Assembly: GCA_033557465.1 (NCBI GenBank)
Contig: CM066041.1
Coordinates: 155,471,532 to 155,535,531, forward strand
Reading direction: 5' to 3'
Source of the DNA: Ichthyophis bannanicus
Lineage: Eukaryota; Chordata; Amphibia; Gymnophiona; Ichthyophiidae
DNA length: 64,000 nucleotides
Part shown: positions 52,570 to 63,435 of the stretch, piece by piece
Numbering within the stretch: the first letter of the stretch is position 1
Layout of the letters: each line of letters opens with the position of its first letter
Program-made: the position numbers and the translations under genes
Notes under the pieces: generated by a model
Database searches by the model: none
What the model was told of the DNA's origin: nothing
Seen by the model: the letters and a program-made list of their open reading frames with translations, nothing else

Positions 52570-55260
52570 GTCTGTCCCATGCCATTTTGAATTCCGTCAC
52601 TGTATTTCCCCCCACCACTTCCATTGGAAGGGCATTCCAAGCATCCACCACCCTTTCAGTGAAAAAGTATTTCCTGACATTGCCTTTCAATTTACCACCT
52701 TGCAGCTTCAAGTTATGCCCTCTAGTTTTACAGCTTCCCCGGCTTTGGAAGGGGTTTGTTTGTTCATTATTTCTCTTTACATATTTAAAGGTCTGAATCA
52801 TATCTCTCCTATCCCTCCTCTCCTCCAAAGTGTACATATTTAGGTCTTCAAGTATCTTCTCATAAGGCTTCTGACACAGGTTCCAAATAATTTTGGTCGC
52901 CTTCCTCTGAACAGTTTCCAGTCTTTACATCCTTTGCAAGATATGGTCTCCAAACCTGAACACAGTATTCCAAGTAAAGCCTCACCAGTAACTTGTACAG
53001 TGGCATAAGTACCTCTTCCTTTCTGCTGGTAATTCCTTTTAGTATGCAGCCCAACATCCACTGGCTTTTGCCATCGCTTTATCGCACTGTTTTGCCACCT
53101 TGAGATCTTCAGAAAAATCACACCAAGGTCTTCCTCCTGATCCATGCACACCAACCTCTCGCCCCCTATCGCGTACATTTCCCTTGGATTTCTGCTACCC
53201 AAGTGCATGACACTGCACTTCTTTGCATTACATCTTAATTGACAAGCATTAGACCATTCTTCCAGTTTTTGTAGATCTTTCCTCATGTTAACCACTCCCT
53301 CGGGGGAGTCCACTCTGTTGCAAATTTGTGTCACCTGCAAAGAGACAGACTTTTGCATTCAGTCTTCAGCAATATCACTCAAATACATTGAACAGTGCCA
53401 AGCCCGGGACCAAACCCTGGGACACCCCGCTAATCACCTTCCTTTCATCCGAGTGAGCTCCATTTACCATCACCTGTCGCCTGTAAACCAATTTCTGATC
53501 CAGTTTACCACCTTGGGACCAATCCCCAAACTACTGCGTTTATTGATAAGCCTCCTATGAGGAACAGTATCAAAGGCTTTGCTGAAATCCAGGTAGATGA
53601 CATCCATCGCATGCCCCTGATCTAGTTCTCTGGTCACCCAGTCAAAGAACACAATCAGATTTGTTTGGCAAGACTGTCCTTCGGTAAAACCATGTTGCCT
53701 CGGATCTTGCAACCTGCTGGTTTTGAGAAAGTCCACTATTTGCTCTTTCAGGAGCGCTTCCATTACTTTTTCCGCCACCGAGGTAAGGCTCATGGGCCTG
53801 TAGTTTGTCACTTCTTCCCTGTCACCACTTTTGTGAAGAGGTACCACATCAGCCATTCTCCAGTCCTGAGGAACTTCTGTTTCCAAGGGTCTGTTGAAAA
53901 CATCCTTTAACGGCCCTGCAAGAACCTCTCTGAGCTCTTTCAATATCCTGGGATGTATCCCATCCGGTCCCATGGCCTTGTCCACTTTCAGTTTTGCAAG
54001 TTGTTCTAACACATCGTCTTCTGTGAATGGTGTGGTATCTACTTCATTCCCATTTTTATATTTGGAAGTCACAGGTGGTCCTTCTCCAGGATTTTCTTTA
54101 GTAAAAACAGAGCAGAAATATTTGTTTAGCAATTTCGCTTTTTCAATGTCACTTTCCACGAGTCCGTTCCTAACACTTTTGAGTCCTGCAATTCCACCTC
54201 TGATCCTCTTCCTTTCCAGAATATACCTGAAGAAAGTTTTGTCGCCACACTTCACATCTTTAGCTATCTTTTCCTCTGCCTTTGATTTTGCTTTCCTTAT
54301 TTCTCTTTATGTCTGTTTGATCCTGTATTCATTTCTATGTTCCCCTGTTTGCAAGCTTTTGAATTTTGCGAAAGCTGTGTTTTTTGCCTTTACTTGAGCA
54401 GCCACTTCTTTGGAAAACCAAATAGATTTCCTTCTCCTCTTGTTTTTATTTACTTTTCTTGCATATTTATCTGTTGCCACTATTATTGCCACCTTTAGTT
54501 TAGCCCATTGCAATTCCACTTCCCTTCTCCCCTTCCACCCTGCCAACTCCTCCTTTAGGTAGTTGGCCATTTTACTGAAGTCAGTGTTTTTGAAGTTTAG
54601 GACTTTGAGCTTGCTATGATTGGACCGCACCTTGGCTTTTATCTCAAACCACACCATGTGTTCGCTGCTGCTCACAGGGGCACCCACCCAGACATTTGAC
54701 ATGCTATCACCGTTGTGAGCACTAAATCCATCGTTGAGCTTTCCCTGGTTGGTTCCATCACCATTTGTCTAAGTAACGCATCTTGGAAAGCATCCACAAT
54801 TTTTTTTGCTTCTTTCCAGATTTGCAGGAGGAGTAATCCAATCCACATCGGGTAGATTAAAGTCACCCAATATGATCACTTCTCCCTTTGTGGCTCTCTT
54901 TGCAATATCTATAACCAGTTCGTTATCTATCTCTTCAGTTTGAGTCGGAGGTCTGTAGACTACAGCAGTATGGATGACAGTGCCATCTCCTCTTTCCAGC
55001 ACAATCCAGAACACTTCTTCTTTTCCCCATGCCCCCTGCATTTCAGTAGCTTTAATATTGCTTTTGATATACAAGGCTACTCCTCCTCCTTTTCCATTTT
55101 CTCTGTCTCTTCTGAATAGATTACAGCCAGCTATGGCTATATCCCAATCATGCAATTCATTAAACCATGTTTCTGTAATGGCCACAATGTCCAAGTCCAT
55201 TTACACCATTAGGGCTTCCAGGTCCTGAATTTTGTTGGCTAAGCTTCGAGCATTTGTGCT
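52570..55260 (-). pseudogene. CR1-B ORF2 (endonuclease-reverse transcriptase), inactivated
   Basis: Endonuclease frame 55,200-54,769: VAITETWFNE, GKGGGVALYIK, VVYRPP and LGDFNLPDVDW are recognisable and intact. Reverse transcriptase frame 54,255-53,470: GPDGIHPRILKEL, NYRPMSLTS, HGFTEGQSCQTNL and YLDFSKAFDTVPH. Near 53,325-53,345 the catalytic box reads F-A-G-D where the copy at 21,387 has F-A-D-D. C-terminal domain frames are at 53,057-52,840 and 52,837-52,570. The role in the family is target nicking and target-primed reverse transcription. Confidence 0.85.
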
Positions 55261-55553
55261 CATTGCTTTCCAGCATTTAACTGGCTTGCATATATTTTGC
55301 ATTGATTTTGTTCTGCCTACTTCTTCCCACTTGCTTTTGATGTGTGGTTTAAAAGTGTGGCTGTTTCTGATGTTATTCTGCTTTTGCAGGGACTGACGTC
55401 CTGAACTTGACCTTCCCCATCCGTCACCCCCTTTTTCTAGTTTAAATGCATAGCCACATACTGCCTGAATTTTTCACTCAGGATTCTTTTCCCTGCAACA
55501 GAGAGATATAGTCCATCAGCACAGTATAGTCTCTTGTTGATCCATCTGTTTCC

Positions 55554-56528
55554 TCAGTCGCCTATAAATCTGAATCCTTCTTTGCACCAGGTCTGGAGCC
55601 ATGTGTTAAAGCTGTTTATGCGATGTAGCTTTTCTGCCCCCTTACCAACAACAGGTAAAACTTCTAAGAATGCTACAGTGTTAACAATGGGCTTCAGTTT
55701 CTCTCCCAGAGTTTGGAAGTCCCTTTGAACTGTAGTGGCACTGTTTCTAGCCAGGTCATTTGTACCCAAGTGGATGACTACATCAATTTTGGCGTGCATG
55801 CTTTCAGCGCTAAGTACATCAACAATTTGATTTGCATTCCGGCTAGCTGAAGAGCCTGGGAGGCATTTGACTAACTTCTCTCCTTTGAACTGTGTTCCCA
55901 AGTTGGTGCCTCTGATGATGGAATCACCAAGTAGTAGTAGTTTTCTGTTCCTTGAGTTTTTCTTCATATTTGGTGCTTTATCAGGAGATTGGGCATTGAC
56001 TGTCATTTAAGAGCCCTTCAGTTTCCGTGGAATGGGCATCCTCATTAACCAAAGCAGAGAAGGCATTATGCAGTGATATCTCATGATGTACACAGTGTTT
56101 CTGCGTTACAGGTCACAATCTACCAGAGCCCACTGTGATCCATTTGTTCCTGGGATGTTTGATTCTTTATGGGAGAGGTGGTGGACTTTGGTTTGTATCC
56201 TAGAAGAGGTGCGTTTTATTGCGGCTACTTCTTCCTTTAATAGAGTCAATTCTTTATGCATGGCTGCTAACTTGAGGCATATAGGGCAAGCTCTTAGGTT
56301 CCAGATGATTCTTCTCAGAATGAAGGCACCACAGTTATTGCACTGAATACAAGACATGCTTGATCCTAGAAGAAAAGAAGGTGGACGTAACACCAAATTA
56401 AGAGGAAAGATGTCAACGTGTGTGACCGCTATATAGGCAATGCAGCCCTGGGGTGGGTGGGGTGAGGGGTAGAGTGGGCGGGAACCTAAATGTCCTTGGC
56501 CAGTAGGCCTTACATGAACTGAGGGCAC
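55554..56528 (-). pseudogene. CR1-B ORF1 with zinc cluster and esterase-like domain
   Basis: Upstream frame 56,528-56,106 has a Cys cluster (CIQCNNCGAF...ACPICLKL, C-x2-C-x2-C...C-x2-C) followed by a Lys/Glu-rich helical stretch. The same frame resumes at 56,006-55,554 after stops near 56,106 and 56,007, with KLLLLGDSIIRGTNLG (GDS block with nucleophile Ser) and VIHLGTNDLARN (GTND block). These are the SGNH/GDSL-esterase motifs known from CR1 ORF1 proteins. The two stop codons show decay. The esterase function in retrotransposition is not established. Confidence 0.8.
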
Positions 56529-56639
56529 ACTTAGATATCTGATTTAAGGGCAACACAAAGAATGTAGGCAGTCAGAATATTCCCAAAAGTGAATGTAAAA
56601 CCAACAGTTTAATTTTATATCAGCAGCAGCAACAAAAAA

Positions 56640-57300
56640 AACAACAAGACAGGCAAAAGATACAATGCTGAAACCTTAGCTGTGTGTAGCCTCTGGAAGT
56701 CCAAAAGCATCAAGAGTTCTCAATTCTCTGCCCAGAGGATTAGAGGAGTGAGTTTGAGGTTTTTGGTTTGGTGCATCGCAAATTCAACCACCATGGAGTG
56801 GTAAGGAAGCTATGGCTTTTAGAAGCTGGGACACTGGTACACAATACATGGTATCAAGACATTGACTTTGAGGTGAGACCATGAAAAGCATCTTACATTT
56901 AGAGCATAGGGTCATGAAGGATGAGGCGCTCCGGTAAGGTGGCCGTCTCCTTGGGTGCTGTTGGGTATTGGAGGATCTCTAATCCCTCTGCCCTTGGCTC
57001 CTTCTCTGATGTTACTGTGATAGAGACCTTTGGCTAGGCCTCAAATGAATTCCTGGAAGGACATATCTTTTGGAGGTAACATGCAACACTGTTGAGGCAA
57101 AGAAGGGTCCCAAAGGAAGGTCCTGAGGTTCCCATGAATCAAGTGACTCCACATCCGAAACAGGGGAATCAGAATATGAGGACTTGAAGTATCAATGGGC
57201 ACGGTGTTCGCTGGAAGCTTGATGCTGGTACCGATGCTCTGAGGTAGTGGCCTCGGTAAGCCGCTTGGGTTTGGCACCGGTATCAGTAATATCTTCAAAG
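56640..57300 (-). pseudogene. DIRS D gag remnant
   Basis: Minus-strand DNA matching gag of elements C and E. Near 57,041-57,298 a frame ends PPKDMSFQEFI, equivalent to PPEDLSFQDFI of C. 56,740-56,830 matches the region around the PPGRE and HHSIVV motifs. It is cut at the left where CR1-B begins and lacks the gag C-terminus and the start of reverse transcriptase. The right terminal repeat of D is also missing before E starts. Confidence 0.7.
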
Positions 57301-57619
57301 GAGGGCATGGATAAGTGCAATGTCAATGTCATCTTCAGCAGCCCTGATGACTGTGCATGTGTGTTTCTGGGTGGGGAAGCTGGAGATTTCAGGGTGTTTC
57401 CATGCTACATAGTTTTGGGGATATATGATGAGGTAGTATTTAAAATGGTGGGGCAGTTTTTATCTAACTATTAGGTGTATATGCATCACCACCATCTCCG
57501 GGAACAGCAGGAATTTAGTCTTCACATATGGGTATCATTGGTACCGACGGAGCCTGCGCGGGAACGATCCCCAGCATCCAATTAGAAAGCGTTTTAGGGC
57601 ACCCCACAGCGCCTGCTGC

Positions 57620-57653
<34 letters not shown>

Positions 57654-57680
57654 CACAACTCCTAGGGGAGGTGGGTGGGT

Positions 57681-57781
57681 TGTGAAGACTAAATTCCTGC
57701 TGTTCCCAGAGATCACCTGTTACAGGTGAGTAACTATGCTATCTCCAGGAACAAGCAGGAATGTAGTCTTCTCGTATGGGG
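57681..57781. repeat. ICR of DIRS E
   Basis: TGTGAAGACTAAATTCCTGC to CACCTGTTACAGGTGAGTAAC (complement of the low-coordinate edge) is joined to ATCTCCAGGAACAAGCAGGA to TCTTCTCGTATGGG (complement of the high-coordinate edge). Confidence 0.9.
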
Positions 57782-57897
57782 ACTCCCTAGCTTTAGATGC
57801 CAGAGAGAGACCCCAGAAGTTGTGTGTCCCTGTGAAAGGGCTCCACTTCCCCCCCTGGATCTCTGGCAGCCAACCAGGGATGGTGGGTAGGAGTTGA

Positions 57898-59571
57898 TTA
57901 GGTATGGAACAGGTGTTGAAGAACAGCCTGACTAAACAAGGCATCCCAGCGGGAGTCCTTGTCCAAGCAGTAATGGGCTGTGAAGGTATGAACCGAGGCC
58001 CAAGTGGCTGCCCGACAGATGTCGTCGATAGACACAGAGTACAGATGAGACATTGAAGCTGCCATGGCTCTCACATTGTGAGCTGTGACATGGCCCTCCA
58101 AAGGAAGATTCTTAGTCTGATAGGCAAAGGAAATACACTGAGCAATCCAGCTGGACAGTGTCCTCTTGGAGACTGGAAGTCCCAAATGAGAAGGATCAAA
58201 AGCAACAAAGAGTTGAGAGGGCTTTCTATGTTGCTGTGTTCTTTGTAAGTAAAAGGCTAAAGCTCTTTTACAGTCCAAAGTATGAAGATTCCTTTCTGCA
58301 TTAGATGCATGAGGCCTTGGAAAAAACACAGGCAGGTAGACCGCTTGGTTTAGATGAAAAGGCAAGACCACCTTTGGCATAAAGTGTAGATGAGTCCTAA
58401 GGACTACCTTGTCATGATGGAACCTTGTATAAGGTGGATCAGCTACTAGTGCCTGCAACTCACTGATGCGGCAAGCTGATGTGATTACAATGAGAAAGAT
58501 AACTTTCCAAGAAAGGAATTTTAATAAGGTAGTAGCTAAGGTTTCAAAAGGTGGCTTCATGAGCTGACCAAGAACCAGGTTTAAGTCCCATGCCACCGGT
58601 GGTGGCCTAATGGGAGGCTTAGTTAGAAGAAGGCCTCTCATAAATCTTGCTATAAGAGGATGGGAGGAAATGGGTTGTCCATTTAGAGGCTTGAAAGAAG
58701 CTGCAATAGCACTCAAATGGACTCTTACTGAATTAGTTTTAAGACCTGCATTGGATAAATGAAGGAGATACTCCAGCAATGATTCCAGAGGTAGTGCAAG
58801 CACCTTCTGCGAGCACCATATGGTAAACCTTTTCCACTCAAAAGCATAAGAGCATCTTGTGGAAGGCATCCTGGAAGCATAAAGGATGTCCTTTAATTGC
58901 TGAGGGAGGTTAAGATCATGAAGATCTAGGCCTTCAGCAACCAAGCCCTGAGATGCAGAGACTGGGAATTGGGATGCCATAACATTCCGTCCTCCTGGGA
59001 CAGGAGATCTGCAGCAGACCCTAACTCCAGAGAGGGGGCTTGAGAAAGATGTAGAAGCAGAGCACACTTGCCGTGGCCAATGTGGAGCTATGAGAATCAT
59101 ACGGCATCTGTCTCTCTGAAGCTTGAACAGGGTTTTGGGAATTAGGGGAATGGGTGGAAAGGCATAGAGGAAGTCTTGACCCCAATGAAGGAGGAAAGCA
59201 TCCCTGGCCTGAGAGCACTGAGCCGGAATTCTGGAACAGAACCGGGGAAGTTTGGCATTCAAAAGACTTGCAAAGACATCTATGTCTGGGGTTCCCCAAA
59301 TTTGAAAAATCTTGGCTACCTGGTCTGCATGTAGAGACCATTCGTGTGGAAGCAGAACTCGACTGAGTCTGTCTGCCCAAGAGTTTTGGATGCCTGGAAA
59401 ATATACTGCCAGGAGATGAATCTGATGCTCTCTGGCGAGGGCCCATAGTCGCAAAGCTTCGTTGTAAAGCGACAGAGAGCCTGTTCCTCCCTGCTTGTTC
59501 ACGTAGAACATGGCTACTTGATTGTCCGTATGAATGAGAACTGTCTTGTAGCTGAGCAAGGTGTGGAACAC
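57898..59571 (-). CDS. DIRS E RNase H (end) fused in frame to tyrosine recombinase
   Basis: One open frame of 557 codons. The N-terminal 150 residues are the second half of RNase H (HTDNQVAMFYVNKQGG with the third catalytic Asp, and WADRLSR with the fourth). Near residue 172 (PHWPRQV, about 59,055) the sequence leaves the RNase H frame and continues as the recombinase leader (SQGLVAEGLDLHDL). The recombinase has PSTRCSYAFEWKRF, TSACRISEL (catalytic Arg about 368), HNVR (498-501), AATWASVH and AHYCLD (Tyr 534). In element C these two genes are in different frames, so this fusion is probably an indel effect. Confidence 0.88.
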   Translation of the reverse strand: MFHTLLSYKTVLIHTDNQVAMFYVNKQGGTGSLSLYNEALRLWALAREHQIHLLAVYFPGIQNSWADRLSRVLLPHEWSLHADQVAKIFQIWGTPDIDVFASLLNAKLPRFCSRIPAQCSQARDAFLLHWGQDFLYAFPPIPLIPKTLFKLQRDRCRMILIAPHWPRQVCSASTSFSSPLSGVRVCCRSPVPGGRNVMASQFPVSASQGLVAEGLDLHDLNLPQQLKDILYASRMPSTRCSYAFEWKRFTIWCSQKVLALPLESLLEYLLHLSNAGLKTNSVRVHLSAIAASFKPLNGQPISSHPLIARFMRGLLLTKPPIRPPPVAWDLNLVLGQLMKPPFETLATTLLKFLSWKVIFLIVITSACRISELQALVADPPYTRFHHDKVVLRTHLHFMPKVVLPFHLNQAVYLPVFFPRPHASNAERNLHTLDCKRALAFYLQRTQQHRKPSQLFVAFDPSHLGLPVSKRTLSSWIAQCISFAYQTKNLPLEGHVTAHNVRAMAASMSHLYSVSIDDICRAATWASVHTFTAHYCLDKDSRWDALFSQAVLQHLFHT

Positions 59572-59610
59572 TCGAAGAGCAAGGAAAATTGCTCTGAGCT
59601 TTAAGAGATT

Positions 59611-59906
59611 TATTTATTTATTTATTTAGACAGTTTTGTATCCCGCCTTATCCTTCAATCAAAGCGGTCACAACACAATTGGGGGATACATTTAACACGT
59701 GGGGATATGAGACACAAACACACTAATACTTACAGGGAACATGGGCAATGGAGGGTTAAGTGGCTTGCCCAAGACCACAAGGAGCACCTGTGGGACTAGA
59801 AACCCCAGTCCTTCCGGCCCAAGGTTGCTGTCCTCTAGTGGGATTTGAACCCCCGACCTTCCGGTCTGAAGTACCTTGCCCCAACCACTAGGCTACTCCT
59901 CCCTAC
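59611..59906 (-). repeat. full-length tRNA-derived SINE inside DIRS E RNase H
   Basis: Complete minus-strand SINE. The tRNA-like head is at the right (on the minus strand GGAGTAGCCTAGTGGTTGG, B box GGTTCAAATCCCAC), the body reads CTTGCCCAAGACCACAAGG on plus, and the tail is (TTTA)n. Target duplication AAGAGATT at 59,603-59,610 and 59,907-59,914. It splits the RNase H motif INLLE right after INLL. Confidence 0.95.
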
Positions 59907-60973
59907 AAGAGATTGATGTGTAGATGAGTCTCCTGTGGAGTCCAAGTGCCTTGGGTGGAGAGGTCTTGCAGATGAGCTCCCCAACCCATTGGTGAAGCAT
60001 CTGTTGTGAGAGTTGCCTGGGGTAAAGGTGGTTGAAATGGGGACCCCAGCAACAGGTTATGAGTGGACTGCCACCATTGGAGAGACAAAATAAGGCGATT
60101 TGTGTTTGCTATTTTGTTTGACAGGCACCCTGATGCCTGGGTCCATTGAGTGGATAAAGTCCACTGAGCTACTCTCATATGGAGGCGAGCATAAGGAACC
60201 ACATGCACTGTAGATGCCATATAGCCTAGTAGTTGTAACATTTCTCGAACAGTGAGATGAGGCTTTAGCACTGCCTGAGAAGCTAACTGCACCATGCGAA
60301 GGCAACGGATCTGAGGAAGATAGGCCCTTGCTTTTCTGGTATCCAAAGCAGCTCCTATGAACTCTAGAGACTGAGTGGGAGTTAGACTGGATTTTGGGAT
60401 GTTTATGACCAGACCCAAATACTGAAGGATACGCATTGTGCAAGATAGCGAAATCCTGGCCTCTGACTCTGATGGGGCTCGAATGAGCCAGTCGTCTAAG
60501 TAGGGGAAGACGAATATTCCTAGAGTGCGAAGAAATGCTGCTACCACAGCCATGCATTTCGTAAACACCCTTGGTGCTGAGGCCAGGCCAAAAGGAAGCA
60601 CTCTGTACTGGTTGTGCTTTCCTTGGAAAAGGAACCGAAGGAATTTTCTGTGAGTTGGATGGATGAGAACATGAGTGTACGCATCCTTGAGATCTAGAGA
60701 ACAAAGCCAATCCTGACTCTGAAGGTATGGCAGCAGAGTTCCCAGAGAAACCATCTTGAATTTCTCTTTGAACAGGAATTTGTTCAATTCTCTGAGGTCT
60801 AAAATAGGTCTGTGTCCCCCTGTTTTCTTTGGGATAAGGAAATAGGGGGAGTAAAACCCTGTGCCCTGTTGAGGAATAGGTACCTCTTCTATTGCCCCTT
60901 GGGCAAAAAGCATAGTGACCTCTTGATCTAACAGGTTGATGAGAGAGGTCTGAGAATTGAACTGTCTTACCAT
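59903..60973 (-). CDS. DIRS E reverse transcriptase and start of RNase H
   Basis: Open frame of 356 codons from an internal Met. Motifs: PYFLIPKKTGG, LDLKDAYTHV, LPFGLASAPRVFTKCM, FVFPYLDDWLIR (Y-L-D-D at 60,488-60,502), LGLVINIPKS, LEFIGA, then RNase H TTDASPMGWGAH. It ends HLHINLL at the SINE. The N-terminal part of the protein (61,112-60,975; HFAPRWGQITAEHWTL) is out of frame by one extra G near 61,015, so this copy has a frameshift there. Confidence 0.88.
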   Translation of the reverse strand: MVRQFNSQTSLINLLDQEVTMLFAQGAIEEVPIPQQGTGFYSPYFLIPKKTGGHRPILDLRELNKFLFKEKFKMVSLGTLLPYLQSQDWLCSLDLKDAYTHVLIHPTHRKFLRFLFQGKHNQYRVLPFGLASAPRVFTKCMAVVAAFLRTLGIFVFPYLDDWLIRAPSESEARISLSCTMRILQYLGLVINIPKSSLTPTQSLEFIGAALDTRKARAYLPQIRCLRMVQLASQAVLKPHLTVREMLQLLGYMASTVHVVPYARLHMRVAQWTLSTQWTQASGCLSNKIANTNRLILSLQWWQSTHNLLLGSPFQPPLPQATLTTDASPMGWGAHLQDLSTQGTWTPQETHLHINLL

Positions 60974-61147
60974 TGTGTGAGGGGGAATGCAGATAAAATG
61001 AAGCTTGTACCCCCTCTTTTATAATGGAGAGAGTCCAATGCTCTGCTGTTATCTGCCCCCATCTGGGGGCAAAGTGACAACCTTCCTGGAATGGTGGAAG
61101 GCTCTGGTCCATTGAGGGCCAGGAAGGCTAAGCTCTCTAGATGAAAG

Positions 61148-62212
61148 TCAAAGGCCTTGTGGAGGCTGAGACTGCTGAGACGGTTGAGGCTTAGCAGTCT
61201 TTGCTTTCCTTTGTTTAGGTGGTTGCTGACTCTTTCGGGCAGGCTGACCTGCAGAACGTCCCTGCTGGGAATAAGAGGGATAAAACCTTTTTTGAGAAGA
61301 ATGGTTTCTTGAAAGATTTCTTCCTTGCAGGATAATCTGTGGCTTTGGATAACCTATCCAAAGTGGAGTTTTCAGCATCCAACTCATTGGCTTTCTCCTG
61401 CCAATTTTTTCCCAAATAGATTCTCACCTGTACAAGGGATATTGCCCAGTTTGTCCTACACCCAGAGCTCCAAATCAGATGCCTGGAGCCAGGCAATTCT
61501 ACGTGCACCTATGGCAATGGCAGAGGTTCTGCTTATGGCACTCAAAACAGTCAAAAGCTGCATGACTGACAAACTTAGAAACATCCTGGGCATGTTTAAC
61601 CAGTGTGAGAAAATCCTGCCTCTTATCATCAGGAAGGAGAGGGCTTAAAATCTCCAAATCTCCTGTGACTTCTTTAAGGAACATTCCCATATATAAAATA
61701 TAGGAACTGATCCTGGCAGAAAGCATGGAAGCCTGGAATGTACGACGTCCAAAGGCATCCAAAGTTCTACACTCACGTCCTGGAGGATTAGAGGCATGCC
61801 TCTTTGCACTCCTGAGCCTTCTCATAGCTGATTCCACTACAATAGAGTGGTGAGGAAGCTGAGTCTTCTGGAAACCAGGACAAGGAGGGACTCGATACAT
61901 GGTATCCAGTCTACGAGAGTGAGGAGAGGTGTTAAGAGGTGTTTCCCACATTCTTAGCATGAGATCATGTAAGATCTCATGGATAGGCAAAGTAGCTGCC
62001 TCTTTAGGAGCCTTGGGATATTGTAGAATCTCCAACTCCTTTGCCCTGGGGCTCTGTTTCGGGAGCCACAGTAATGGAAAGACCTCGAGCCACCCCCCTG
62101 ATAAAATCCTGAAAGGAGATATCTTTTGCAGGAGACATCCTACGTTCGGGAGAGGAAGGCTCCTCCGGGAGAAGTATTTCGGTACCAACAGAGCTTTGAC
62201 AAGGTCCCTCAT
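61148..62212 (-). pseudogene. DIRS E gag, C-terminal half, frame-broken
   Basis: Frame 62,212-61,499 carries the conserved gag core: SRRLDTMYRVPPCPGF, PPGRECRTLDAFGRR and QASMLSARISSYILYMGMFLKE. Frames 61,508-61,215 and 61,387-61,148 continue to the basic, Gln-rich end (QQPPKQRKAKTAKPQPS, then SQPPQGL and TGA), parallel to element C. At least one indel lies near 61,500. It is interrupted at its N-terminal side by the CR1 at 62,190. Confidence 0.8.
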
Positions 62213-63435
62213 CAGAGACTTTTGGCAAAACTAAAGAGTCATGGGATAGGAGGCAGTGTACTATTGTGGATCAGGAACTGGTTAAAAGATAGAAAGCAGA
62301 TGGTAGGGCTAAATGGCCAATTTTCCCAATGGAGAAAGGTGAATAGTGGTGTACCCCAGGAATCTGTGCTGGGTCCGCTGCTTTTTGACATATTCATAAA
62401 TGAACTGGAAAGTGGAATAACGAGTGAGTTTATCAAATTTGCAGATGACACAAAACTATTTAAAGTTGTTAAAACCTAAGAGGATTGTGAAAAATTGCAA
62501 GAGGATCTTGATAAATTGGAGGACTGGGCATCAAAATGGCAGATGAAATTTAATGTGGACAAGTGCAAGGTTATGCACCTAGGGAAGAACAACCCAAACT
62601 ATGGTTACACGATGCAAGGTTCCACATTAGGAACCACCAGCCAGGAAAAAGATTTAGGCATCATTGTGGATACCATGTTAAAACCCTCAGCCCAGTGTGC
62701 AGCGGCGGCCAAGAGAGCAAATAGAATGCTAGGTATGATAAGGAAAGGAATGGAAAATAAAACAAAAGATATTATAATGCCTCTATATCGTTCCATGGTG
62801 AGACCGCACCTTGAATATTGTGTGCAATTCTGGTCGCCGTATCTTAAAAAGGATATAGCGATTTTAGAAAAGGTTCAGAGAAGAGCCACCAAAATGGTAA
62901 AGGGGATGGAAGGATACTCCTATGAAGAAAGGCTAAAAAGGTTAGGGCTCTTTAACCTGGAAAAGAGACGGCTGAGGGGAGATATGATAGAAGTCTATAA
63001 ATTAATGAACGGAGTAGAACGGGTAAACATAGATCGATTGTTTACGTTATCAGAATATAGAAAGATTAGGGGACATGCAATGAAGCTACAGGGTAAACTA
63101 TTTAAGACTAATAAAAGAAAATATTTTTTCACTCAACGTGTAATCAAACTCTGGAATTTGTTACCGGAGGATGTAGTAAAGGCTGTTAGTGTAGTTAGGT
63201 TTAAAAAAGGTTTGGACAAGTTCCTGGAGGAAAGGTCCATAAACCATTATTAAGAAGTGACCGAAGATATCAATGCTTGACCCAGTACAAGCATTGTGGA
63301 ACTTGTGTCTCTTGGGGAAACTGCTAGGTACATGTGACCTAGATTGGCCACTGTTGGAAACGGAATACTGGGCTTGATGGACCTTGGTCTGACCCAGTAT
63401 GGCATATCTTATGTTCTTATGTTATGTTCTTATGT
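62190..63435 (+). mobile_element. CR1-A LINE, 5'-truncated and well preserved, inside DIRS E gag
   Basis: Plus-strand copy starting at a FDKVPHQRLLAKL stretch. The frame to 62,479 includes [18 protein letters not shown] and KFADDTKLFKVV (F-A-D-D intact, near 62,440). One stop (near 62,477), then an open frame of 252 codons (62,495-63,253) with the whole C-terminal domain ending in LDKFLEERSINHY. The 3' end has repeats of TTCTTATG, the CR1 octamer tail. It is among the youngest CR1 copies here. Confidence 0.93.

Larger units (their letters stand above)
51844..56530 (-). mobile_element. nearly full-length CR1-B LINE inside DIRS D
   Basis: Minus-strand CR1 of about 4.15 kb after subtracting the hAT insertion. 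From right to left: ORF1 (56,528-55,554), endonuclease (about 55,260-54,770), linker, reverse transcriptase (54,255-53,280), C-terminal domain (53,060-52,570) and 3' untranslated region. It is the only copy in the window with ORF1. Frames are broken by several stops and indels, and the polymerase box is F-A-G-D, so it is not active. Confidence 0.9.

Noticed and set aside
13151..57781. Repeated TCCTGCTGTTCC/CAGGAACAAGCAGGA blocks at several places, considered as a CRISPR-like or satellite array.
   Set aside because: They are the termini and internal complementary regions of separate DIRS elements; they are not evenly spaced and have no spacers.
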